DNA from: Paenibacillus sp. LHD-38
Lineage (GTDB): Bacteria; Bacillota; Bacilli; Paenibacillales; Paenibacillaceae
Direction of reading: 5' to 3'
Length of the DNA stretch: 64,000 nt
Assembly: GCF_031157315.1 (NCBI RefSeq)
Contig: NZ_JAVIFU010000024.1
Location: 1-64,000 of the forward strand
Position numbers and translations under genes: made by a program. This document shows, piece by piece, positions 33,247 to 40,868 of the stretch. A model generated the notes under the pieces. That model ran no database searches and was not told the DNA's origin. It saw only the letters and a program-made list of their open reading frames with translations. Position 1 is the first letter of the stretch, and every line of letters begins with the position of its first letter.

Positions 33247-34101
33247 TTATTTGCGTCTTCGCGTCAGCGCAGCCAAAGCATCCCATTGCTCATCAGTTAC
33301 TTCCGACAAGCCGTTGAACTGGCCTGCGCCTTGCAGCCATTCTCCGCCGTCAATCGTTACGACTTCCCCGTTCATATAGGCCGCATAGTCGGATATAAGG
33401 AAAGCAGCCAGATTTGCCAACTCTTCCTTGTTGCCGACCCGCTTCAGCGGAACGCGGCCAATCATTTTTTCTTCCAGTTCTGGCGTAGGGGAGAGACGTG
33501 ACCAAGCGCCCTCCGTCGGAAAAGGACCAGGTGCAATGGCGACCTGACGAATGCCGTATTTCGCCCATTCGACGGCAAGCGACCTTGTAAGGGCTAATAC
33601 GCCCGCTTTTGCAGCAGCGGAAGGAACTACATAGCCTGATCCGGTTGATGCATAGGTCGTGACGATGTTCAGCATCGTACCGCATCTGCCCTCAGCAATC
33701 CATCTCTTCCCAACCTCCAGCGACGTATAGAAGGTACCGTGCAAAACAATGTTTAAGACGGTGTCGACGGCATTTGTTGAGAGCCTTTCCGTTGGGCTTA
33801 TAAAATTGCCGGCTGCATTATTGATAAGGATATCGATATGGCCAAAATGGCTTTCAACGGCATCAATCATGTCTTTTACCTGATCGGGATTACGCACATC
33901 ACAGCATTTGTGGAAAACTTGGCTTGATTCCAGGCTCATGGCTTCAGCTGCTTGTTTCAGCACTTCTTCCCGGCGGCTTGCAATCGCGATGCGAGCGCCG
34001 AGCGCAATGAATTTCTCTCCCATGGCGCGGCCAAGACCGGTCGCACCGCCTGTTATGAGGATGACCTTTCCTTTCAGCAGCTCAGGGGAAAAAGGTTCCA
34101 T
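33247..34101 (-). CDS. fadH: 2,4-dienoyl-CoA reductase (SDR family)
   Basis: An NADPH-dependent reductase of 284 residues that removes double bonds during breakdown of unsaturated fatty acids. GGATGLGRAMGEKF is the cofactor motif, LINNAAGNF the SDR Asn motif, and SGYVVPSAAAKAGVLALTRSL plus PLKRVGNKEELANLAAFL match the dienoyl-CoA reductase branch (as in human DECR1), which differs from the usual YxxxK spacing. It is a single-gene unit on the - strand. No other beta-oxidation gene is nearby. Confidence 0.92.
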   Translation of the reverse strand: MEPFSPELLKGKVILITGGATGLGRAMGEKFIALGARIAIASRREEVLKQAAEAMSLESSQVFHKCCDVRNPDQVKDMIDAVESHFGHIDILINNAAGNFISPTERLSTNAVDTVLNIVLHGTFYTSLEVGKRWIAEGRCGTMLNIVTTYASTGSGYVVPSAAAKAGVLALTRSLAVEWAKYGIRQVAIAPGPFPTEGAWSRLSPTPELEEKMIGRVPLKRVGNKEELANLAAFLISDYAAYMNGEVVTIDGGEWLQGAGQFNGLSEVTDEQWDALAALTRRRK

Positions 34102-34278
34102 TCCATCAGCCTCCTATTCATACAAAAGATTGTAATTGATTAATCATATCGATGCCGGCATCGGGTTATGTATTTAATCGATCCTTCGTATTCGAATCGG
34201 CGGAATCCAGAGGAGCTTTAACTGAGAATAAAAACCAGCTGTGAAGCGAACAGTACAAAAGAAATGGAGGCGACAGGG

Positions 34279-35589
34279 ATGCGGACATCTCAGGATAAAT
34301 TGTCCTGGTGGCAATTTGCTTTGTTTGGTGTAGGCTGCACGATAGGAACAGGATTTTTTCTAGGCTCGGGAATCGCGATAAAAAAAAGCGGTTTTTTCGT
34401 GCTCTTAATTTTTTTGCTGGCGGCGATCGCTACTCTATTTGTATACGAGGCTTTGGCGCAGATGACAGCTGAGCATCCCGAGAAGGGCTCATTTAGAACC
34501 TATGCCAAATTAGCGTTCGGCAGGTGGGCTGGTTTTAGTTTAGGCTGGGTGTATTGGTCCTCGGAGATGCTTATATTAGGAAGCTCATTAACGGCGATAG
34601 GATTATTTTCGCAATATTGGTTTCCGGGCATACCGCTTTGGATTTTTGCCGCAGGCTACTCGGTTCTTGCATTGTTCGTTGTTATTTTGGGCTCCAATGG
34701 GATTAACAAAGCAGAAAATATATTTGCTCTCGTTAAAATGGCAGCAATCGTTATGTTTATTATTGTTGCGGGATACGCAATGGTTAAAGGGATAGGCAAT
34801 GTTCATTCTATGAAAGAAAGCTTGTCTGAATGGGGTGACACGGGATGGCTGGGTGCCTGGAAAGGATTGCTCTATGCGTTTTATGCTTTCAGCGGCATTG
34901 AAGTCATGGGGTTTATGGCAATGAATTTGCGTCATCCGAAGGAAGCTCCTAAAGCGGGATGGATTATGCTGTCCATCGTAACGGTGTTATATATTTGCTC
35001 CATCGGCATCGCGCTTCTTTTTATGACAAAGGAACAGTGGCTGCCAGATGAAAGTCCGCTCATTATTCCTTTGGCCGCGATGAATCTGCCGGTGCTGGTG
35101 CATATATTGAATGGCGTTCTAATCATTGCCGGATTTTCGATTCTCGTTGCCTCTTTATACGGAGTCTCCGCCATGCTGATGACCTTATCCGATGATGGAG
35201 ATGCCCCAAAATGGCTGGCAAAGAAAATTGGAAAACGAGAGCTTCCGCTGTATGCGCTAGGCGTCAATACGGCGGGGCTGTGCGTCTCCATTGTGCTCGC
35301 ATTACTGATGCCGAAAAAAATATTCGAGCATATTACGACTGCCGGAGGTTTGGTGCTTCTATATACTTGGTTGTTTGTGCTGGTTACCTATCTAAAGCTG
35401 ATGAAACCCAAAGCCGGCGGGCAGTTGAAAACATGGATTGCCATCGGATTGATTGCTGCCGCGGTTTCCGGTGTCCTTGCGGAGCGGACAGGGAGAGCCG
35501 GTTTTTGGAGCAGCTTGCTGATTGTTGTGATCGTACTTCTTATTACTATGGTTATGAATCGGATCTGGGCAAAAAAAGCGCAAGCCTAG
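34279..35589 (+). CDS. Amino-acid permease (APC family)
   Basis: An inner-membrane transporter of 436 residues with about 12 hydrophobic segments. The first helices have the APC glycine motif (GVGCTIGTGFFLGSG), and AEHPEKGSFRTYAKLAFG follows. ATG 34279 is preferred because GGAGG ends 8 nt upstream; the earlier ATG at 34264 overlaps that site. Substrate is not determined; it sits near the LysE-type exporter and a DUF1989 gene, so an amino-acid or guanidino-compound role is possible. Confidence 0.9.
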   Translation: MRTSQDKLSWWQFALFGVGCTIGTGFFLGSGIAIKKSGFFVLLIFLLAAIATLFVYEALAQMTAEHPEKGSFRTYAKLAFGRWAGFSLGWVYWSSEMLILGSSLTAIGLFSQYWFPGIPLWIFAAGYSVLALFVVILGSNGINKAENIFALVKMAAIVMFIIVAGYAMVKGIGNVHSMKESLSEWGDTGWLGAWKGLLYAFYAFSGIEVMGFMAMNLRHPKEAPKAGWIMLSIVTVLYICSIGIALLFMTKEQWLPDESPLIIPLAAMNLPVLVHILNGVLIIAGFSILVASLYGVSAMLMTLSDDGDAPKWLAKKIGKRELPLYALGVNTAGLCVSIVLALLMPKKIFEHITTAGGLVLLYTWLFVLVTYLKLMKPKAGGQLKTWIAIGLIAAAVSGVLAERTGRAGFWSSLLIVVIVLLITMVMNRIWAKKAQA

Positions 35590-35603
35590 CTTCTTCTTTG
35601 CCG

Positions 35604-36377
35604 TTATTTATGAAAGCGCAGGCTCAAGCCTTTAAATTTGTTTTTCATATAAGTATAAGGACATTTGGATGGAGAGCTCTCATCATCCCGCAAAAAATAT
35701 TGCTTCCACTCCTGATTATCCTCCTGGCCGTACCATTTGAGAGAGGGGTGGGCGGGTACGCCGTCGTATTCCACTAGTTTTTGACGGATAAGTTTTTTCA
35801 TGTTGCGTCCAAACGGGGTGGAATCATTGATTTCCTCGAAAACGAAACGCGGCTGAAAGGCGATGAGAAAATAAGGCGATAAACGGCTCTTGCGAACGGT
35901 GTGGGCAGGGGTGCTGCAAAAGGCGAAATAAGGATGGCCATCATAGCAGAATTCCCAAGAGTGATGGGAAGGGTCTGTTGATATGGCATCCGGCCAAGGT
36001 GTCTCATCCTTTGCGCTGACACGGCTTAATACCGACCAAAACAGCTCCTCGTAATCTTCTATCGTATAGCTGCTGCGCAGCTCTTCAGGCGTCTTAAAAA
36101 AGATAACGAGCGAAGCGTATTTCCCCGTTTCATGAGCACTTTCGCCATACTGCCGCAGCAGCTGCGACACCTCGGTAATGGCTTGCTCGTCTCGAGGATC
36201 GGAAGCAAAACCAAATCGTAAATTATTCGTTAGAAAGCCATAACGGCCGGGTATACAGGGATAACTGTTGGCAGGATCTGCAATCATGCTTGCAAATTGG
36301 CGATAAGCATCCTGCTGCCATTCCGGTATATGGATGAAGTTCTCATCAAGCCATGCTTTACTTGTTAATTCAGCCAT
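35604..36377 (-). CDS. YqcI/YcgG family protein
   Basis: A 257-residue cytosolic protein with hallmarks of the YqcI/YcgG family: YPCIPGRYGFLTNNLRFGF near the N-terminus, FFKTPEELRSSYT, DPSHHSWEFCYDGHPYFAFCSTPAH and a C-terminal KCPYTYMKNKF. Conserved His and Cys residues could bind haem or metal; one family member, GntA, is a haem-dependent N-hydroxylase of a guanidino compound. The nearby DUF1989 gene, some of whose relatives act on guanidine derivatives, makes a guanidino role possible but unproven. AAGGAGG lies before ATG. Confidence 0.85.
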   Translation of the reverse strand: MAELTSKAWLDENFIHIPEWQQDAYRQFASMIADPANSYPCIPGRYGFLTNNLRFGFASDPRDEQAITEVSQLLRQYGESAHETGKYASLVIFFKTPEELRSSYTIEDYEELFWSVLSRVSAKDETPWPDAISTDPSHHSWEFCYDGHPYFAFCSTPAHTVRKSRLSPYFLIAFQPRFVFEEINDSTPFGRNMKKLIRQKLVEYDGVPAHPSLKWYGQEDNQEWKQYFLRDDESSPSKCPYTYMKNKFKGLSLRFHK

Positions 36378-36452
36378 AAAAAAATATAACCTCCTTCAGA
36401 AAGTATGACGAAGCATACTATGCGAAGAAGGTTTTATGGGTGAATGCCTGAT

Positions 36453-37079
36453 TTAACGGGTGAGCTGCAAAAAAGCTTGATAGCCGAAGTAGAGTCCGAA
36501 GCCGATCAGAGAGAGTCCGGCTCCTGCGGAAATGATTTTCAAGGTTTTTCGATTTCCGAACTTATGGAAGGAGCTTGCGAGTATGGCCATGACAAAATCC
36601 CAAAGCAAAATGCCGGCAAAAATACCAAAGCTATGCCACAGCACTTGAGAGACACCGTGGTTCTGAACGCTTTCTGCCAGAATGGAGCCATAAATACCGA
36701 GCCAAAATAAAATGTTGAGCGGGTTCGTGAGCGCCATCAGAAATCCGGAACGAAAGGAGCTTGATCGGGTGGCTGTTTCGATAACGCCTGCTTCAGGCAT
36801 TTTTTTTATATTCTTCAAGGTTTCTATCCCGGTATAAAGAAGGACAAAGCAGCCAAACAGCCACAGAAAGGTTTTCATAAACGGGGTGCTCAAAAAATGC
36901 GCCAGCCCAAAGTAGATGCACAGCATGTACAACAAATCGGCGCACATTGCTCCAAAACCGACCAGCCATGCATGAGCAAAGCCGAATCTTGCGCCCTTAT
37001 CCAACTGAGCGGCATTGATCGGTCCGATTGGCGCGGATAAAGATAAACCTAGAATCATATAAGCGAAAAAAGCACTCAT
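36453..37079 (-). CDS. LysE-family exporter
   Basis: A 208-residue membrane protein with six predicted helices of the LysE/RhtB amino-acid efflux family: GLSLSAPIGPINAAQL is the family's N-terminal signature, and TNPLNILFWLG the central one. ATG 37079 lies 8 nt after AAGGAG; an ATG two codons upstream is too close. The leader contains a long inverted repeat that includes the ribosome site. It follows the DUF1989 gene and precedes the YqcI/YcgG gene, all in one direction. Confidence 0.9.
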   Translation of the reverse strand: MSAFFAYMILGLSLSAPIGPINAAQLDKGARFGFAHAWLVGFGAMCADLLYMLCIYFGLAHFLSTPFMKTFLWLFGCFVLLYTGIETLKNIKKMPEAGVIETATRSSSFRSGFLMALTNPLNILFWLGIYGSILAESVQNHGVSQVLWHSFGIFAGILLWDFVMAILASSFHKFGNRKTLKIISAGAGLSLIGFGLYFGYQAFLQLTR

Positions 37080-37089
37080 AAGCATCGCT

Positions 37090-37131
37090 CCTTGAATAGA
37101 AATGGATATGTACAAGTCATTCTATTCAAGG
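37090..37131 (-). promoter_or_regulatory. Leader stem-loop covering the LysE ribosome site
   Basis: CCTTGAATAGA and TCTATTCAAGG are perfect 11-bp arms separated by 20 bp. On the - strand the second arm runs into AAGGAG of the LysE gene, so a folded leader would hide part of the Shine-Dalgarno site. No T tract follows, which argues against a terminator. Confidence 0.5.
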
Positions 37132-37151
37132 TTCTTTCATGGTAGAAGAAG

Positions 37152-37742
37152 CTAAAGGATTTCAGCCTCAATTGCTGTGCAATTGTAGCCGTTGCACGCG
37201 CTCTCGACGCAGGGACAAGCAGAAATGGCGACGATCAAATCCATTTCCGCACGGAGCTCAATATAGTCTCCAGGCTTAGAAAGCGGTCGTTCAACGCTGA
37301 TTTGTCCTGAAGGTTTTATAACCGTATTCATGAATAGGTTGAAGGGGTAATGCTGGTCAGGCGAGGGAATGCCGAAAGCGTCAAGCGCATGATTTAGATT
37401 ATGGTAGCAGCTAGCATGTTCCTTCTTATCGTATAGCAGCTCGTACATTTCGGAACGGCATGCTGGATTAATAAAATCATGCTGTCCTACGGTATCGGAT
37501 AGGAGCGTGAGAATCGGTCTGTATTTATTGGAGTACAGTTTGTTTCCGGGCTTTACTTTCATCGCGTGCAAGGCATCCATGGTTACACCGGGATCTAGCC
37601 TCTCGCTAAAATCATCGGAACGATATGCGACAAGGTCAGCAACCTGCTCACCCTCGATGTCGGTCACCCGAAGGACCTGCCCGGTTTCCATTCGGAAGCT
37701 CAAACCTTTTGTTGCGGGAATCTGCCAATGTCGTTTTGTCAT
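37152..37742 (-). CDS. DUF1989 (urea-carboxylase-associated) family protein
   Basis: A 196-residue protein of the DUF1989 family: GQVLRVTDIEGEQVADLVAY, a KLYSNKYRPILTLLSDTVGQHDF segment, CYHNLNHALD and the C-terminal CPCVESACNGYNC cysteine group that probably binds zinc. Paired members of this family act as carboxyguanidine deiminase; here there is only one copy, so that activity is uncertain. It starts the - strand run with LysE and YqcI/YcgG. AGGAGGA lies upstream. Confidence 0.85.
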   Translation of the reverse strand: MTKRHWQIPATKGLSFRMETGQVLRVTDIEGEQVADLVAYRSDDFSERLDPGVTMDALHAMKVKPGNKLYSNKYRPILTLLSDTVGQHDFINPACRSEMYELLYDKKEHASCYHNLNHALDAFGIPSPDQHYPFNLFMNTVIKPSGQISVERPLSKPGDYIELRAEMDLIVAISACPCVESACNGYNCTAIEAEIL

Positions 37743-37880
37743 GAAAATCCTCCTGCTCAGCTATGCCTGTTCATCCTATCAGTATGGCTAATGCAGGGAT
37801 TTGTCATGCAATGCGTTAGCTGTATGCGAGGTAACTAAAGCCGTAGGCACCTATGGCAAGAAAGGTTTGGCGCAGAAGCT

Positions 37881-37897
37881 GGAATGATAATCATTCC
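37881..37897. promoter_or_regulatory. Fur-box-like palindrome between DUF1989 and PhoX genes
   Basis: GGAATGATAATCATTCC is a perfect palindrome about a central A. Its inner AATGATAATCATT equals the core of the classical Fur box (13 of 19 positions). It is 27 bp upstream of the PhoX promoter's -35 and 139 bp from the DUF1989 start, so either gene could be controlled. Confidence 0.5.
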
Positions 37898-37923
37898 GCC
37901 ATTTACAATATTTCCAGGTTAAG

Positions 37924-37952
37924 GTGACATTGGCTTAACAGTTCCTTATTAT
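37924..37952 (+). promoter_or_regulatory. Candidate promoter of the phoX-tatA-tatC unit
   Basis: GTGACA (37924-37929) and TATTAT (37947-37952) are 17 bp apart, each one mismatch from consensus. TTTACA, GTGACA, TTAACA and TTATTA also sit at 11-bp steps (37902, 37924, 37935, 37946), a weak resemblance to PhoP repeats. Confidence 0.5.
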
Positions 37953-37993
37953 GCTTGTCTAAGAGTAGATCACATACATGAGGAGTGGAAAAG

Positions 37994-39631
37994 TTGAACA
38001 AATCGATGGATCGCAAAACCTTTCTTTCGTATTTGGGTACAGGTGCAGCTGCACTTGCAACAGCATCGGCAGGTTTAGGGGTTTTAAACGGCAAAGCCTC
38101 TGCCATGTCTGCAACAGCTGATCATTTGTTTGGATTTAACACGAACCGGGTTAGCGGCTATTTTGAGCCGATTTCTCCTTCTAAGGAAGATCAGCTCCTT
38201 TTGCCAAAAAACTTTAAATATGATGTGATAGCTGCCTTTGATGATGTAATAAACGAAGCGGGAGAAAAATTCGGATCTGGCTGCGATTATAATGCTTTCT
38301 TTCCAATTAAGGGATCAAATGTAAGAGGGCTTCTCGTTAATAACCATGAATACAGCACGATTTTCTCGATTGGTCCCGTGAAGGACGGCAAGATGACAGC
38401 GGATCAATTGCATAAAAATCTTTATTACCAAGGCATGTCTGTCATCGAAGTGTACCGTGATGAGAAAGGGACATGGAAGATGGATAAAACATCGACGCAT
38501 GCCCGCCGAATCAATGGATATACGAAGTTTCAGCTTACGGGTCCTGCAAAAGGCAGCACTGCCGTTGGCGGCGCAACCTCTGCTGTCGGTACGTTTGCGA
38601 ATTGCTCCGGCGGCGTTACCCTCTGGAATACCGTGCTTTCCTGTGAAGAAAATTTCGCGGAAACCGCAGCAGCGTCAAAGCTTCCAGAAACGCATTACGG
38701 CTGGGTAATTGAAGTAGATCCCTTCGATAAGTCGTACCTGAAGAAGCATACTGCGCTAGGCCGCTTCAACCATGAGAATACGGCAATGGGGCTTGCGCCT
38801 GACGGACGTGTTGTGGTGTACATGGGCGATGACAAAAAAGACGCATGCGTCTACAAATTTGTAAGCAAAGGGAAGTTCGATAAGCTAAAAGGCCGTGCGA
38901 ATTCTGCTCTGCTGGAGGATGGCACGCTCTATGTTGCCAATTTGAAGAGCGGGAAGTGGATGCCGGTCACTTTGGATGAGGTTACCAAAGCGGCCAAGGA
39001 CAAGCCTGAGGCGCTGAAAAAATTCAAGACACAAGGAGATGTCGTTACCTTCTGTCAGGAGGCTGCTCTGCTTGTGGGAGGCACACCAACCGATCGACCG
39101 GAGGATATTGAAATTTCGCCGTTTGACAATACGATCTTTATCTGCCACACAAACAATGATAATCACGGAAATATTCATGGTCATATTACACGAATATTCG
39201 AAGCGAACAATGATTTGGCCGCTTTGGAATTCGACTTTGAGATTTTTGCCGCGGGCGGCCGCCAATCCGGATTCAGCTCGCCTGATAACCTGGCGTTTGA
39301 TTCCAATGGCCATCTTTGGGTCGTGACGGATATTTCGAGCAGCAGCCAAAATAAAGGCGTTCATAAGTCGTTCATGAACAATGGATTATTCGTCATTCCG
39401 ACGAGCGGGCCGGATCAGGCAATCGCACTGCAGTTTGCGTCGGCGCCAATCGAAAGCGAGCTTACGGGTCCGTTCTTTACGCCTGATGAGCAAACCTTAT
39501 TCCTTTCGGTGCAGCATCCAGGCGAGAATACAACAGATTTAAGCAAGCCTACAAGCACATGGCCGCACCGTGCAGGCGATACCAAGGCAAGATGCTCAGT
39601 TGTTGCGATCAGCGGATTTAAGCTTGGCTAA
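37994..39631 (+). CDS. PhoX-family (DUF839) alkaline phosphatase-like protein
   Basis: A 545-residue exported protein. A Tat-like signal peptide is present (DRKTFLSYLGTGAAALATAS, cleavage near KASAMSA), with Arg-Lys where the twin Arg is usual. The body matches PhoX/DUF839 beta-propeller proteins: LLVNNHEYS, VLSCEENFAET, ALGRFNHENTAMG, VVYMGDDKKDACVYKF and DRPEDIEISP, whose Glu, Asp and Cys residues bind Fe3+ and Ca2+ in PhoX. TTG at 37994 is preferred because AGGAGTGG lies just upstream. The next genes encode TatA and TatC, so this is probably their client. Confidence 0.88.
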   Translation: MNKSMDRKTFLSYLGTGAAALATASAGLGVLNGKASAMSATADHLFGFNTNRVSGYFEPISPSKEDQLLLPKNFKYDVIAAFDDVINEAGEKFGSGCDYNAFFPIKGSNVRGLLVNNHEYSTIFSIGPVKDGKMTADQLHKNLYYQGMSVIEVYRDEKGTWKMDKTSTHARRINGYTKFQLTGPAKGSTAVGGATSAVGTFANCSGGVTLWNTVLSCEENFAETAAASKLPETHYGWVIEVDPFDKSYLKKHTALGRFNHENTAMGLAPDGRVVVYMGDDKKDACVYKFVSKGKFDKLKGRANSALLEDGTLYVANLKSGKWMPVTLDEVTKAAKDKPEALKKFKTQGDVVTFCQEAALLVGGTPTDRPEDIEISPFDNTIFICHTNNDNHGNIHGHITRIFEANNDLAALEFDFEIFAAGGRQSGFSSPDNLAFDSNGHLWVVTDISSSSQNKGVHKSFMNNGLFVIPTSGPDQAIALQFASAPIESELTGPFFTPDEQTLFLSVQHPGENTTDLSKPTSTWPHRAGDTKARCSVVAISGFKLG

Positions 39632-39654
39632 TGGATGAAGATGCTTTGCGAATA

Positions 39655-39685
39655 GCCGCGGACTTGTTGTCTGCGGCTGCATTTT
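39655..39685 (+). terminator. Hairpin between phoX-like gene and tatA
   Basis: AGCCGC and GCGGCT with inner GAC/GTC form a strong stem, followed by a short CATTTT. It may be a leaky terminator that lowers tatAC relative to the PhoX-like gene. Confidence 0.5.
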
Positions 39686-39706
39686 AACTTAAAAGGGGCT
39701 GAGGAT

Positions 39707-39922
39707 ATGCCATTTGGCAATATTGGAATCGGAGGATTAGTATTAATCCTTATTATCGCGCTTATCATATTTGGTCCTTCGAAGCTGCCGGAGCTCGGAC
39801 GCGCTTTTGGCAGAACGTTAAGCGAATTTAAAGGAGCAACCCGCGGACTTGTAAACGGCGATGACGACGATAAGCGCAAGCCTGAGGAGACGCCGGAGGC
39901 AGCAGCGTCGACTGCGAAATAA
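39707..39922 (+). CDS. tatA: Sec-independent translocase subunit TatA
   Basis: A 71-residue protein with one N-terminal membrane helix (GGLVLILIIALIIFG), the amphipathic helix starting FGPSKLPELGRAFGRTLSEF, and a charged tail. Both features are diagnostic of TatA. It forms the pore-forming part of the twin-arginine translocase with TatC. AAGGGGCTGAGG precedes ATG, and the tatC start lies 1 nt after the stop. Confidence 0.95.
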   Translation: MPFGNIGIGGLVLILIIALIIFGPSKLPELGRAFGRTLSEFKGATRGLVNGDDDDKRKPEETPEAAASTAK

Positions 39923-39923
39923 C

Positions 39924-40661
39924 ATGAGCAATCCGAATGATCAAAGCTTAATCGGACATTTGGAGGAAATGCGTTCAAGGCTGATTCGAACGCTTGTCGC
40001 GTTCTTAGTCGCCATGGCGGCGGCCTTCATCTATGTGAAGGATATTTATCAGTGGCTGGTAAGAAATATGGATCAAAAGCTGGTGCTGCTAGGTCCTTCG
40101 GATGTCATATGGGTATATATGATGATTGCCGGTGTAGTCGCCATTGCGATTACATTGCCTATCGCTGCTTATCAAATCTGGAAGTTTGTCACACCTGCGG
40201 TGCCAAAGGAAGCACAGCGCGCCGCTCTTGTGTTCATTCCAAGCATTAGTATATTGTTTATCGTCGGCATTTGTTTCGGTTATTTCATCTTATTCCCGAT
40301 GGTGCTCCATTTCATGAATGAAATGGCAGCAAATGAGTTTGTAACGATGTATACGGCCCAGAAATATTTTACTTTCATGATTCATATGACCGTGCCTTTT
40401 GGTCTTCTGTTCGAGATGCCGGCAATCGTCATGTTTCTGACCAAGCTGGGCATTTTGAATCCGAATAGGCTCGCTAAGGCAAGAAAGCTTGCTTATTTCA
40501 TTCTGGCGCTCATTGCGATCACGATAACTCCTCCTGATATTCTGTCTGATATTATCGTCATTGTCCCGTTGTTTTTACTTTATGAAATCAGTATATCCAT
40601 CTCCAAAATGGTCTACCGCAAGCAGCTGAAGCTGGCAGGTGACGAAGGGATGGCAGCATGA
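39924..40661 (+). CDS. tatC: Sec-independent translocase subunit TatC
   Basis: A 245-residue inner-membrane protein with six predicted helices. The N-terminus SLIGHLEEMRSRLIRTL is the signal-peptide recognition region of TatC, and FGLLFEMPAIVMFLTKLGI is a family motif. ATG 39924 is chosen because it starts 1 nt after tatA; no separate ribosome site is seen, so translation is probably coupled. It docks Tat substrates such as the adjacent PhoX-like protein. Confidence 0.95.
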   Translation: MSNPNDQSLIGHLEEMRSRLIRTLVAFLVAMAAAFIYVKDIYQWLVRNMDQKLVLLGPSDVIWVYMMIAGVVAIAITLPIAAYQIWKFVTPAVPKEAQRAALVFIPSISILFIVGICFGYFILFPMVLHFMNEMAANEFVTMYTAQKYFTFMIHMTVPFGLLFEMPAIVMFLTKLGILNPNRLAKARKLAYFILALIAITITPPDILSDIIVIVPLFLLYEISISISKMVYRKQLKLAGDEGMAA

Positions 40662-40676
40662 CTGCAGATGAATAGG

Positions 40677-40710
40677 GAGAGAAGGCTGAGAATAGCCTTC
40701 TCTCTTTTTT
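40677..40710 (+). terminator. Intrinsic terminator after tatC
   Basis: GAGAGAAGGCT/AGCCTTCTCTC is an 11-bp stem with a 6-nt loop followed by six T residues. Confidence 0.95.
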
Positions 40711-40868
40711 GTTTTAAATATAAGGAAGTATGAGATGAAATGTTTTTCTATCCATAAAAATAATAATAACTTGCCCGGGAGAAAGAAGCGGAGATGTTCT
40801 TTGCCAAAAAATAGTATATACTAGGCTCATACTACTTTTATTCGGATTATATAAGGGGCAATCGGGAC

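Noticed and set aside
37902..37951. PhoP box upstream of the PhoX-like gene
   Set aside because: Only two of five 11-bp spaced hexamers fit well, and the same bases form a better housekeeping promoter. Mentioned only as a weak possibility.
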